Positions 21,955 through 34,399 are shown, numbered from the stretch's first letter. The stretch is 64,000 nucleotides of DNA from Meghimatium bilineatum (GCA_034231615.1 CM067298.1:9600140-9664139); one strand, 5' to 3'. Notes: a model not told the origin generated them from the sequence alone. Made by a program: numbers and translations.

Positions 21955-22350
21955 GGGGGGGGGGGGGGATTCTCTATAAATTCCAATTACGTCAATAATT
22001 TTTTTGTCAATTATTGAGCACCCCCATTCTTTGTCAACAAATTGTCATGCGTTCAGGGGACTGCCCCTCCTTAATTATGAAGAAAAATATAACCATCTTC
22101 CTAAAAAAGTGATTAGAGAAAAAGGAGGAAAAAGAAATCATAATTATTTTTTTCTGATTTATTGAATATTTTTTCCCCCCAGATTCAAAATATTTAATTG
22201 GTATACAGCAATAACAAATAACATTTTTTGATGTCAGCATTTATTTAATCCCCCCCACCCCAAACAACGTTTAAATTTTGTCAGAATTTCACCCCCTCAC
22301 CCATCCTGACCCTAAATGATGACGTAACTTATGAACAGCTCCGTGGAATG
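21955..22350. mobile_element. MITE-like element, ACGTCA-end family, best copy
   Basis: Left end, after a G17 run, is CTCTATAAATTCCAATTACG + TCA. The right end on the minus strand is GAGCTGTTCATAAGTTACGT + CA, then CTGACAAAAT. The ends are inverted relative to each other, with C/G blocks inside each. It is about 390 bp and non-coding. I see no certain target duplication. Confidence 0.55.
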
Positions 22351-22942
22351 AAATTGTTAAAATATTACAAATAGAAGGACATTTCAGAAGACTAGAAAGA
22401 AAAGACGACACGTTTATGCTGTAATACTGCTACTCCATTCTCATAATCCAATCCGAGATTATTAAAGTGAATATATTCCACCAATGTCACAAATTGCTAC
22501 CAGAAATATTTGTGTTAGTTATAAATTAAAATTGCTATTAGAAAATATGTGTTAGTTACAAATTGCAACTAGAAATATGGGTTAATTACAAACTGCTACG
22601 AAAAATATGTTAGTTACAAATTACTATATGTTAGTCTCTCCTGTGAGTCTGCACTGATGTATTATTTTGAACTCATTTTTACTTCGGAATGACGAGAAAC
22701 GACGTCTGAAGTCTAAATAACCGATAGACAAAATACAATCACGTTATTTCAGAAAGCAACGAATTCCCACAAATGGAAACAAATCGGTTAGAAATGGATA
22801 ATAATTTATAAAAATAATACTGTTAAATTACAGACATGCGACAATGAAATGAAAAAGCTGTGTAAGTAATATTTCACACGCATAAAAGGATGTAAATGCA
22901 TAAACAAAATTTAACTTATAAAATCAGAAATTAAACATTTTG

Positions 22943-22997
22943 TTCTCCGGACTTACTCCTGCTAATCTGCAGGAGTTTGAGAACTAACGGCGAAGAA
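22943..22997 (+). mobile_element. extremely 5'-truncated GAA-tailed SINE (55 bp) with 16-bp TSD
   Basis: GAAATTAAACATTTTG (22927-22942) and GAAATTAAACAATTTG (22998-23013) match at 15 of 16. Between them is only the family 3' end: TCTCCGGACTTACTCCTGCT, then GGAGTTTGAGAAC and GAAGAA. Confidence 0.85.
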
Positions 22998-23013
22998 GAA
23001 ATTAAACAATTTG

Positions 23014-23640
23014 ATATAGATCGATACATAGATCTATTATAAATTATCAACGGCATTAGATTATTTGCAATAGCTTCCTAATTTGGTCGAGTGATTTGCA
23101 TATGAACTAGAAAATGTCGCTCAGAATCGATTCCTAGATCGACAAATTCTAAAGAAATAGGTACTAGACATTCTGAGGAAGGAAGGCGGTGGGTGTGATG
23201 CCTAATCCATCATCCACAAGTATACCACTGGCGGATGTTGCCCCATATATACCCCGTCCCTCTCAAGAAAACAGTATGCCTCTTGTTGAAAGTACCACTC
23301 GTAGCACGTACCCCGTAGCTTGAAGCGAATGACTTAAACACTCCACCATAGAAATTCCCATAGAAAACAGAATTTTTCCAACTATACACTTGAACCGTGA
23401 CTTTCCCCAGTAGACCTCATCATTATCACGTGAAATATTCTTTCCAGAACGTGTTCGTCCGTATGGATAATTTTAGCCCTCCGCAAATCTGAGCGAGTTG
23501 AATTACTACAGATAGAGACTTTTTTAAAAACAATATGGTATATGACTGCACTATCGTCGTCTTGGACACCCTCTTACTCTGTTGCCGCAAACCCTTCGCT
23601 CAGCTATTATTTTTTTAAATCAGTTTATATGATTTATGTC
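23014..23640. other. no gene seen
   Basis: No repeat or coding motif that I recognise. Confidence 0.45.
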
Positions 23641-23644
23641 TCTT

Positions 23645-24115
23645 TATATGATTTTTAAAAAACCCATCAGTTTTCTTGTTAAGATGTTGCTAAGGAAAAT
23701 GCTCTCTTCGACTAGTATTGATCTTAACACTTCTTGATTTCCATTTTTAGCTGTCCATTGTATACGTAAAATTCTTCTGCATCTCATTTTGAAAGCATCG
23801 ATTCTCTTTGCTATTGTTTTATTTAATGTCCATGCCTCACAACTGTATATTATCACTGCAAATACGCTTATTCTCATCATACATAGTTTGGCTATAGTGC
23901 TGGTATTGCCAAAGATTTTTCATTTGAGCAAGTTTCAATGTCACCTTTGCAACTTTTCTCTTGAATTCAACAGCGCACTCTCTGAAGCTATTTATATTTG
24001 TGTCCAATACTGGAAATTTGTTACGTCCTCTAGTTCGAAATTGTCACTTATTATCTTTGGTTGTACTTTCACTTTATCCGCTGCCATAATTTTTCCGTCT
24101 ATCGAAGACCTACCA
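23645..24115 (-). mobile_element. LINE ORF2 3' part, family C
   Basis: On the minus strand a worn upstream part (KIMAADKVKVQPKIIS, then ELEDVTNFQY) leads into IYSCEAWTLNKTIAKRIDAF and RILRIQWTAKNGNQEVL. The E.WTLNK...DAFEMRC.RRILRI.WT motif is the standard region after the RT palm in RTE-like and Jockey-like elements. The open part covers 23644-23880; upstream frameshifts and a missing palm show it is dead. Confidence 0.8.
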
Positions 24116-24239
24116 ACGGAATATTTCACATTATATACTTCAACTGTGACTTTTGTCCAAATAGAAAACCTACCAAGGGAATTTAGTCAAGCTTTTTTGG
24201 GTCATCTTTCTCACAAATCCCGTGCATTTCGTTGATCGG

Positions 24240-24885
24240 CATTGGCATGTAACACCCGGGCAACACAAAGTATATAAATATAATGTCCATACAAAAAGGA
24301 CATTAACAATAAAAAAAACCCAATCAGGTACGATGTCTGCTTATTCAACTGTCTTTAGACGATGGATAATAAATTCGGGAGGTCACGAGCGTGAATTGCT
24401 ATAGTTGACACTCTTCTGGAGATTAAAAAGTTTAACATGTAGAGGATTGACTGAATATATTCAGATTGAACCACATGTACACGTCTCAAAAAGAGCAACA
24501 AAAGAGCAACAATTATAAAAGATTACAAATGGACAGATCATCTTTGAGAAGCCTCAAAAAGAAGATTAAAAGAATTGGGGATGACTGTGACCACGTGTTG
24601 GTTGGTGATAAAAAACACACCAAAAAGTTAGGCAAAAACTGAAATATAAGAATGTTAAAGGTCTATGAATATAGTTATCAAATATTCCGGGTAGACCAGG
24701 ATTGTCAATGTTTTACAGAGCTGTGCTGCCCGATTTTTATTTTTATTCCGATTTCTATTACAGTTTGTTAAAATAAAATATCACTTGCATTTGTCCCTAA
24801 TCGTCAACAACAGGGCTCTGCTACATAAGAGCTATGAAGATATACCGAGAAACTACCAAATTGTGAGACGATATACTGTTTTTGA
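24240..24885. other. no gene seen
   Basis: AT-rich DNA without an assignable element. Confidence 0.45.
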
Positions 24886-24889
24886 AATA

Positions 24890-25107
24890 ACCACCATGAC
24901 TATATTTCTGTACATCTGAAAACAATTGAAATAACCACCATGACTATATTTATGTACATCTGAAAACAATTGAAATAACCACCATGACTATATTTATGTA
25001 CATCTGAAAACATTTGAAATAACCACCATGACTATATTTATGTACATCTGAAAACAATTGAAATAACCACCATGACTATATTTATGTACATCTGAAAACA
25101 ATGGAAA
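24890..25107. repeat. 44-bp tandem repeat, 5 copies
   Basis: The unit GAAATAACCACCATGACTAT + ATTTATGTACATCTGAAAAC + AATT is nearly invariant. Confidence 0.95.
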
Positions 25108-25264
25108 TACAGTTTAAAAGAAATGTACAGGACCGTAGATAAGTTTTACGTAAAGGGGGAGAGGGTTAACCTAAAAAAATAAGTCCTCATTCACTTTTCG
25201 TCGCTCGTTTTATGTCATGGATAAGGTTAGTGATTTTTTTTTTTTTAAATAGGTCTGTCTAAAT

Positions 25265-25550
25265 TCTTCTTCTTCTGCGTTCGTTCTCAAACTCCTCCAG
25301 GTGTACAGGGTATAGTCCGGAGAACGGAATATGTTGTGCTATGGTTTACAGCATTGCTGCGATTTCTGCGTCTTTCGACCTGACACATCCAACTTCAGTA
25401 TGACTTTGGGTCGCTTTGACCATATATTAGATGGGGCAGCAAACTCCACACTATAACCTCCTTAGTCGCCTCTCATGACATGCATGGAATGTAAACAGTA
25501 TTGCTATATTTTTGCTCCCTTCTCGATCCCCCACAACACAAGGGCGAGCT
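25265..25550 (-). mobile_element. GAA-tailed SINE, long form, with probable TSD
   Basis: TGTCTAAAT (25256-25264) and TGTCTCAAT (25551-25559) differ at one base. The 286-bp insert, on the minus strand, starts AAGCTCGCCCTTGTG, includes GAGGCGACTAAGGAGGTTAT, and ends GGAGTTTGAGAACGAACGC then (AGA)n. It is the longer version of the short SINEs and shares their 3' 60 bp. Confidence 0.8.
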
Positions 25551-25724
25551 TGTCTCAATAATGCTGAAGATCTACTAAATCTATTATTGCGATCTACCAG
25601 TAGTCCACGACCGACGTCTTACCGGCTTCTGGTCTACAGTATAAGACCTACTTGTTAACTGGAAATTCAATCTTCTTAGAGTCTTGTTCGACTATTCCCA
25701 CCATTTTATTTGGTCGTCACACAT

Positions 25725-25820
25725 AGTATAATCACAGCGTCCAATGAAAATCACGGAAATGGTCAACTCAGTCATAAAGAAGGCTGAATATCCAATAAAT
25801 CTGTTAGGTCTTATATTGTA
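25725..25820 (+). repeat. dispersed repeat (CCAATGAAAAT family)
   Basis: CAGCGTCCAATGAAAATCAC, GGTCAACTCAGTCATAAAGA + AGGC and CCAATAAAT match the copies at 155-260 and 10595-10695. Confidence 0.45.
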
Positions 25821-25964
25821 GACGGTCATTATTTATCTGCACCAAACAAAATATAATAAGGATGCACCCAGTGTCAGCAGATAGGGATATAGATACTTCT
25901 GAGACATTTATCTTTATATAATAATCACAACACAGTGTATGTGCACTAGCTATTTCAGCATTGT

Positions 25965-26085
25965 AAGTCATGGGTCAGGAGCTCCTTACTTTACAATTGT
26001 AAGAGCTTGTCATGGGTCAGGAGCTCCTTACTTTACAATTGTAAGAGCTTGTCATGGGTCAGCAGCCCCTTACTTTACAATTAAT
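25965..26085. repeat. 42-bp tandem repeat, about 3 copies
   Basis: The unit is GTCATGGGTCAGGAGCTCCT + TACTTTACAATTGTAAGAGC + TT. Confidence 0.9.
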
Positions 26086-26169
26086 TACAAAGGAGTACTT
26101 TAGAAAAGTCGTTTTTAATGAAAAAAATGGAAAGTACTGTTGATTTTTTACACTAGTAATGTTCATCTC

Positions 26170-26425
26170 AAATCAATGCTACATCGAGAGACAGCAAACA
26201 AGGTGGTATTTTCACGTCATGAGAACGGAACCAAAGCACACATCCATTTGTGCATACGACAGCAGAAGATCGGGCTACAAGGTATGAGGAAGATCAAGAA
26301 CTAGATGGAAAGAGACAATCAAAGAAACGTTAAAGAAACACGGCTGACCATGTCCAACGTGACTAATAAGTCCAAAGATAGACAACGCCAACTTCCCCTA
26401 ATGACGATTAACGGCACGTGAAAAT
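26170..26425 (+). mobile_element. LINE ORF2 tail, family K
   Basis: Frames read RWYFHVMRTEPKHT, then SGYKV-stop-GRSRTRWKETIKETL and KKHG. This is the GRGRPRTRW...IKETLKKHGLT tail of animal LINE proteins, with a few stops. The GATA array starts right after its 3' end. Confidence 0.7.
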
Positions 26426-26427
26426 CA

Positions 26428-27441
<1,014 letters not shown>

Positions 27442-27443
<2 letters not shown>

Positions 27444-27949
27444 TTCTACTAATTTACAATTAAAAAAACCAATTTCCTACATATTATCAGGTCCCAGTTC
27501 TACTAGACAATAGTTTTCACTTATTTGAGTCCAACCAAAGTGTAGGTGTTATTAAATTTAGCTGGCAGGAAGAGTATATTTAATTTGTAGTGTTCTAATG
27601 TTGCTACATCAATTTTCTGTTTAACATTAACAATACGTTTAGAAACATCTAAAACGTTTTGCATAATATATATAAACATTCATCAAGTTAAGGTCTAAAA
27701 TATAGATAACAGTTTCCAACATCTAGAAGTAGGAAAACAAAAGCTACATCTCGATACAAAATATATTGAGTGGTAATAATAATATATCCCGGTTAGAATA
27801 TTGTTACCATTTATGTTACTGTTGTTTGTCCCTGTTTCAAGACTAAAAGTTTTGTTAGTCCAATATACACTCCTGTACATAAGAGGGACAAGTTTAGGTG
27901 CTAAACGTTTAGTAGTAGAAATTAAGGCGGATTTTGTAATTATAAAAAT
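27442..27949. other. no gene seen
   Basis: AT-rich spacer between the GATA and AATAT arrays. Confidence 0.5.
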
Positions 27950-28408
27950 ATATATAATATAATATAATATAATATAATATAATATAATATAATATAATAT
28001 AATATAATATAATATAATATAATATAATATAATATAATATAATATAATATAATATAATATAATATAATATAATATAATATAATATAATATAATATAATAT
28101 AATATAATATAATATAATATAATATAATATAATATAATATAATATAATATAATATAATAAATATAATATAATATAATATAATATAATATAATATAATATA
28201 ATATAATATAATATAATATAATATAATATAATATAATATAATATAATATAATATAATATAATATAATATAATATAATATAATATAATATAATATAATATA
28301 ATATAATATAATATAATATAATATAATATAATATAATATAATATAATATAATATAATATAATATAATATAATATAATATAATATAATATAATATAATATA
28401 ATATAATA
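27950..28408. repeat. AATAT pentanucleotide array, about 460 bp
   Basis: About 90 copies of AATAT with a single phase slip near 28158. The 180-codon minus-strand frame is an artefact. Confidence 0.97.
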
Positions 28409-28497
28409 AAAACGTCAGTAAATCAAATAATATAATATAATTTAATAACATAATATAATGTAATGTCGTGTAGGGTAATCAAATGTAATGTAATATA

Positions 28498-28658
28498 CAG
28501 TGCAGGATTTACGTATATGCTATAAAAGCTATAATAGCTTAAGACCCACACTTTCCTGCGCAATTGTCAATATATTTAAATATATTGTAGCATTATTTAT
28601 CCCAATGCCGCACGTCCTGAAAGCTTATGGCCTTATCAAGTCTTAATCCTGTGCCTTG
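28498..28658. mobile_element. hAT-type MITE, 161 bp, copy 2
   Basis: CAGTGCAGGATTTACGTATA at the left and TTAATCCTGTGCCTTG at the right align along the whole length with 3354-3510 (shared ACTTTCCTG, GCAATTGTCA, GCACGTCC.GAAAGCTTA). No clear target duplication is left in this AT-rich site. Confidence 0.7.
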
Positions 28659-28784
28659 AATACAATACAATTGAATACAATAGAACATAACATAATGTAA
28701 TATAATCTAATAAGAATTACTCGTACTGAGGCGGAAAGTACTCGGATTATTATTTATTGTCGAAATAAGGCGTTATTGTTTTTG

Positions 28785-28925
28785 GTTTGTATTTGTTCTC
28801 AAACTCCCACCGGGTGTCTCTTGTAGCCGGATAATTGTGCTACTGGATTTCCAACATGATGTAGTCCAGAGAACGGAAATACGTCAAGTCGTCGTTTTAT
28901 TTGCGCCAATGGCAGACATGAGAAT
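28785..28925 (-). mobile_element. GAA-tailed SINE, short form, tail lost
   Basis: TTGTTCTCAAACTCCCACCG, GATTTCCAACATGATGTAGT + CCAGAGAACGG and TTTGCGCCAATGGC match the short family in reverse. Neither the GAA tail nor the 5' tip is clear. Confidence 0.7.
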
Positions 28926-28986
28926 TTGTTGTAAAAAAGTCAGTAAATCAAATAATCTGAAACGCTCAAATCAGTACAACAATTAT

Positions 28987-29090
28987 GCCAAGATACAACG
29001 ATTGTGCCAAAATACAACAATTGTTCCAAGATACAACAATTGTGCCAAGATACAACAATTGTAACAAGATACAACAATTGTGCCAAGAAA
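28987..29090. repeat. 19-bp tandem repeat, 5 copies
   Basis: The unit is GCCAAGATACAACAATTGT. Confidence 0.9.
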
Positions 29091-29214
29091 AAACAACAAG
29101 AAATTGATTACACTCAACCACTTTTTCAAGTATGTGCGAATTATGTGTGTAAAAATATTGCAACTATTTACGATATTACAGAAATTGTAAAAATTGTGGT
29201 AACAATATCAACCA

Positions 29215-29800
29215 TACTAAATTTGTGTGCTATACATACTAAATTTGTGTGCTATACATACTAAATTTGTGTGCTATACATACTAAATTTGTGTGCTATA
29301 CATACTAAATTTGTGTGCTATACATACTAAATTTGTGTGCTATACATACTAAATCTGTGTGCTATACATACTAAATTTGTGTGCTATACATACTAAATTT
29401 GTGTGCTATACATACTAAATTTGTGTGCTATACATACTAAATTTGTGTGCTATACATACTAAATGTGTGTGCTATACATACTAAATTTGTGTGCTATACA
29501 TACTAAATTTGTGTGCTATACATACTAAATTTGTGTGCTATACATACTAAATTTGTGTGCTATACATACTAAATTTGTGTGCTATACATACTAAATCTGT
29601 GTGCTATACATACTAAATTTGTGTGCTATACATACTAAATCTGTTTGCGATATATACTAAATGTGTTTGCGATATATACTAAATTTGTTCGCCCTACATA
29701 CTAAATGTGTTTGTTATGCATACTAACTTTGTATACTATATATACTAAATGTGTTTGTTATGCATACTAAATTTATTTACTATATAAACTAAATTTGTAC
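29215..29800. repeat. 22-bp tandem repeat, about 27 copies
   Basis: The unit is TACTAAATTTGTGTGCTATA + CA. Homogeneous to about 29640, then increasingly diverged at the right edge. Confidence 0.95.
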
Positions 29801-29804
29801 TACA

Positions 29805-30355
29805 TTCTTCGCATTTAAGCCAAATATGTTATATAATAGAATTATATAAGGAGGCAAAATATAAAATTATTGGAAGGAATAAAATTATATCTATGGTAAA
29901 ATTATGAACATACTAACAAAGAAATTAAATAAGTTACTTACTTTGCGAAACACCTTCCTGTAGATTTGCTGTTCCAATATACTTTAATTTGAAGAAGGTA
30001 TTATTGGAGAATATATTCATACTTGAATTTCTAGTTTCCTGATTAGATGTTCCTGTGAGCAATGACGTGTTAAAGATGACCCTTCTTTCGGCTTACTTCC
30101 AAACCAAGATTCGTTACTTCAGGTATTATCTGGTTGTGTACTTCCATCGCATCTTAGGTCTTCCTAGAAATCTTGATTCCTCTGATCACTGACACTTCAT
30201 CGCTTATGTCTAGCAGCATGGGCACAGTAATATCAGGTATACCAGTAACTAAAATGTATGTGAAGTATCATGTATGTATATACCTAGCAAGAATATATTG
30301 TCTTTTATCAAATAATTTTTATGGATGACGAAGGAATGCAGGGTAACGGCTATTG
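29805..30355. other. no gene seen
   Basis: No motif that I recognise. Confidence 0.45.
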
Positions 30356-30359
30356 CAAA

Positions 30360-30490
30360 TTTTTCCATCTATAACAGACACCTAGGTGGCGGCAATGTCT
30401 GATGTTTCCATCTGTAACAGACACCAAGGTGGAGGCAATGTCTGATGTTTCCATCTGTAACAGACACCTAGGTGGCGGCAATGTCTGTGT
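30360..30490. repeat. 43-bp tandem repeat, 3 copies
   Basis: The unit is TTTCCATCTGTAACAGACAC + CTAGGTGGCGGCAATGTCTG + ATG. Confidence 0.9.
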
Positions 30491-30529
30491 ATGGCAATGT
30501 CATAAATAATTCCAGAAATAAGAACACAT

Positions 30530-31670
30530 ATTCTTTAATTTCCACCTCTAACAACAGTTTTCTCAAGAATTTCCATCAATAATAATAGTTATTCGAGAAT
30601 TTCCACCAATATTTTATACTAGAAGTCCTCAGAGAGGCTGAAGTAAAAAAACAAACAAATTATATTAAAAAAATTAGAAGCATGCGGTCAAGATGTGTAG
30701 GATATATGATGATAAAAGAAAAACTTGAACATTTAGTAACCACTGGAAAGATCAAGGGGAGAAGAGACAGAGGAAGACAAAGAGATAAACATCTGAATTT
30801 GTTGTCACTGTGGCACAAAAATAAGTCACATACTGAACTTATTAACCACACAGGAGACAGCTAGTTGTAGAGTAACATGATAGACAACAGACACTCGCCA
30901 TGGCATTTGATTAATTGAATACTATTTATTCAAGAATTTCCACCAATAATAAGAATTTTCATAAAAAAACATAATATCTATTGACGAATTTCCACCAATA
31001 ATAAATAACACTTATTCAAGAATTTCCACCAATAATAATATTTACTCAAGAATTTCCACAAATAATAAGAATTTCTACCAATAATAATATTTATTCAAGA
31101 ATTTACACAAATAATACGAATTTCAACCAATAATAATATATATTCAAGAATTTCCACCAATAATAATATTTACTCAAGAATTTACACAAATAATAAGAAT
31201 TTCCACCAATAATAATATTTATTCAAGAATATACACAAATAATACGAATTTCCACCAATAATAATATTTATTCAAGAATTTACACAAATAATACGAATTT
31301 CAACCAATAATAATATATATTCAAGAATTTCCACGAATATTAATATTTATTCAAGAATTGTACACCAATAATAATATTTATTCAAGAATTTCCACAATAA
31401 TACTATTTATTCAAGAATTTCCACTATTAATAAGAATTTCCACCAATAATAAACATTTCCATAAATAATAATATTTATTTAAATATTTCCACCAATAATA
31501 ATATCTATTAAAGAATTTCCACCAATGATAAGAATTGCCATAAAGAATAATACTTATTCAAGAATGTACACCAATAATAATATTTATTCAAAAATTTACA
31601 CCAATAATAAGAATTTCCACTAATAATAATATTTATTCAAGAATTTCCATAAATAATAATATTCATTAAT
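30530..31670. repeat. about 30-bp AT-rich minisatellite, split by a LINE
   Basis: Units of the type TTCAAGAATTTCCACCAATA + ATAATATTTA occur at 30530-30612 and 30910-31670. The LINE tail at 30618-30905 separates the two parts. Confidence 0.85.
30618..30905 (+). mobile_element. LINE ORF2 tail, family E, copy 1
   Basis: Frames read RSRCVGYMMIKEKLEHLVTT, GKIKGRRDRGRQRDK and HTELINHTGD, then a degraded terminal WRSMI..HGT-like region. The EHLVTTGKIKGRRDRGRQR block is shared with 35440-36532 and 61440-62115. It is 5'-truncated and inserted in the 30-bp array. Confidence 0.8.
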
Positions 31671-31679
31671 TCTATAATT

Positions 31680-32190
31680 CTCTTTTATTAATTGTATAAG
31701 ATTTGTATTGGTAGAGTCGACTCGCTAAACTAATTTACATTATATTAATTTCATTGAACACATTACGTATTACATAATAAAAATATATTAATTTCTGAAA
31801 ATAGAAGATCGCTTACAAATCAGCTGTACTTTAGTTCATGTCCGAATTAATGAATTAAAGTAACATCACATCAGGCAGTCTTAGTTCTATGAAATCCGGT
31901 ATGTATATTCGATGAAGAAACGGTATAGCGGAGTAGTGCTTAATTTTGGCAAAATTCAGAGCTATTATTTTCTCACGTAGTTGGTTTTTTTTTTTTTTTT
32001 TTTGTTTCTTTTTTCTTACTTTACTGAATTGCTTGACGTATTCCAGAGGTACTGTAGCTATATATTTGTCAACGATCTGGTAGATACGACCATCATTGGA
32101 ACGGAAATCTTTGCAACGAAATGAGGCGGATGGGTGATGTATGGTAAACGTAGGCCTCTTTGACGAGGGGACAATATAGCACACTCACTT
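31680..32190. other. no gene seen; T19 tract
   Basis: AT-rich, with a long T run at about 31985-32003. A minus-strand frame of 109 codons (31855-32184) has no recognisable domain; its KKQKKKKK stretch comes from the T run. Confidence 0.45.
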
Positions 32191-32194
32191 GGGT

Positions 32195-32360
32195 AGCGCA
32201 CGAAGGGAGCTACGCCGCGGAAAGGTATAAATCAGCTCGCTATTTCTCGGCAGCCCGTGACACGCTTCATTGGGCCGCGAATTTCAAGCCGCTTGCCTCG
32301 GTAGGGAGCTAGAGAGTTCACCTGAGGGTAGGAGACGAAGGAGGGGGAGGGGCGGAGAGT
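32195..32360. promoter_or_regulatory. CpG-rich patch with TATA-like box (weak candidate)
   Basis: About 165 bp of locally high GC and CpG (GCCGCGG, GGGCCGCGAA, AAGCCGC) in an AT-rich setting, with GGTATAAATCAGC at about 32224-32236. No downstream open frame or splice pattern supports transcription. Confidence 0.2.
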
Positions 32361-32604
32361 TCAACAAAATGAGCGGGATGGAGAGGATTGAATGATGTCA
32401 TTCAATGCTGACATGTTACTAATGCCATTCTCATCATCCTGATAGTTTTTTCCTTTGACTCATCTCTCCTGAGAATGCTAACGGATGTTTCCAAGGATCC
32501 GCAGACATTCTTATCGAATAGAAAACTGTCTACAACACAACCGATATATATGATTGCGTAATATGCAATTAAGTAATCCCAGTACACCTAAATCATCTTT
32601 TTAA

Positions 32605-32670
32605 AAAATCCCCATCTGTGTTCGTTCTCAAAGTTCTGCTGGTTGGCAGGACAGAGGCCAAAGATACATC
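32605..32670 (-). mobile_element. GAA-tailed SINE 3'-end fragment
   Basis: CTGTGTTCGTTCTCAAAGTT + CTGCTGGTTGGCAGGAC resembles the reversed 3' end of the GAA-tailed family. Too short to be sure. Confidence 0.35.
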
Positions 32671-32699
32671 TTCGGTTATTTTTGTATCCAACCTTCCAT

Positions 32700-32875
32700 G
32701 TACATATCTATATGTCTGTCTGCCTACCTATCCACCTACCTCTCTACCTACCTACCTAACCACTCAAATCCCCCCACCCACCAACCTACACACCCATCCA
32801 TCCATCCATCCATCTGTCTATCTGTCTGTCCGTCTGTCTGTCTGCATGCCTGTCTGTCTGTCTAACTATCTACTG
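32700..32875. repeat. pyrimidine-rich microsatellite (TACC, CCAT, TCTG)
   Basis: Successive short runs of CTACC, CATC and CTGT repeats. Confidence 0.85.
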
Positions 32876-32944
32876 AATATGAGAGCACTATAACACATAT
32901 AAGTATATTTGCAAAATTATAACATATTGTTGTATCATATAACA

Positions 32945-33785
32945 TGTATCGACCATATCTGTAAGCTAACAAGTACCAGCGAAGAACAACATAACATGAA
33001 AGACAATTCTAGCGAACTACGTTTTGCTTTTTTGTAGACGACCACGTACTATTACCGACATCAGAAGAACAATTGCAAGAACATATGAACAGACTTCACA
33101 CAACATGGCAAAAATTCAACCTGAAGATTAATATTGAAAAAAAACGAAATAATGGCAATAGCAGAGAAAGAACGAAATATCACTATTTCCATCGATAACC
33201 AACGCATTAAACAAGTTCACTTAGGTCTAGGAAGCATTATATCGAGTGAATGGAAAAACAGTGAAGAGATACAAAATAGATGAAACAAAACATACCAGAT
33301 CCTAGGACAGATGACACGTATTTTCAAGAAAAAAAATGTAAACATAGACACTAAAGTTGCATTATACAGGACAATTATTATTCCATTACTGTGATACCAG
33401 TGCCAAACCTGGACAATGACAGCACAAGACAAAAGGAAAATAGTGACAGCAGAAATAACATGTCTACGAAGAATACTCGGAGTGTCATTAAGAGATAGAA
33501 TTGGAAACACAGGAAAAGACAACAGATCAAGTGATTTTTCACGCACTTTCAGACTACCAACAGACAGCATGCTACAGATGGCCATGATACATAGACATCA
33601 TGGCTGTAAAGCCAGAGGCAGACCATGCAAAACATGAACCACAGAAATCCAGCAAGCCACAGGTACAAGCGTACACACAGCACACAAGAAGGCTATCTCC
33701 GGAGAACTCTTGTACCCCTGATGCCACAAGGTAAACAAAGGGCACGACGCATATAGATATGGATATATTTGTAAAATACTTACCG
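32945..33785 (+). mobile_element. LINE reverse transcriptase fragment, family F, copy 1 (uninterrupted)
   Basis: Frames read FVDDHVLL (worn F-x-DD catalytic box), then TSEEQLQEHMNRLH and EIMAIAEKERNITISI, a GLGSIISSEW region, NKTYQILGQMTRIF, ALYRTIIIPLL, CQTWTMTAQDKRKI and TCLRRILGVSLRDRI, ending ISGELLYP-stop. It lines up closely with 37485-39790 but lacks that copy's two insertions, so it shows their empty sites. Dead through stops and frameshifts. Confidence 0.85.
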
Positions 33786-33894
33786 GGTTAATGAGATCCG
33801 GGAGGTTTAAATGTTGCTTAGAATATTCGGATTTTCCAATGAATGAACTGACACAGAAAATAAAAGAAGAAATGAAAGTAAATGTGAAACTGGT

Positions 33895-34187
33895 CAAATA
33901 GCTATGGTCATTGCTTTATACACTCTCCACTCCTCCATTACCACAATCGTGTAAAACAATACTATTTGTTTAGATTTGTACAACAAAGTATGAATTGTGA
34001 AGGAAACTAATGATTGTTAGTGTATGGGAGCACTTTAAAATTATGATTGTTAGTGTATGGGAGCACTTTAAATTATGATTGATAGTGCACCGGAGCACTT
34101 TAAATTCACCAGGCGCAAGCACCACTTGCTATTACGAGAGCACCAAGGTGTATGCAAAAACCGGGTTGGGAACGCCTGCTCTAGTGT
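33895..34187. mobile_element. hAT-like remnant with 37-bp repeats
   Basis: The right end GGTTGGGAACGCCTGCTCTA is the reverse of a CAGGCGTTCCCAACC-type hAT terminus. Inside are three GTTAGTGTATGGGAGCACTT + TAAA units (34014-34105) and a TATTACGAGAGCACCAAGGT stretch related to the 21-bp unit at 1600. The left end is not clear. Confidence 0.4.
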
Positions 34188-34399
34188 ATTAACTTGTTAC
34201 AATCAGGCACGTAGATAAGGAGGCTGGCTTGGGGGTTTTTCAACCTTTCCCACGCATTCCCAACAAGTCGGACCATGATATTCATTACTAGGAACTTCAC
34301 CATAGGAGGGCGAAAAGCCAACCCCACCCCTCTACATCGTAGCGAATTTTTGTCTTAAAGTGATCATCAATTTCATCAAAAAGTAGATCTTCCACATAA

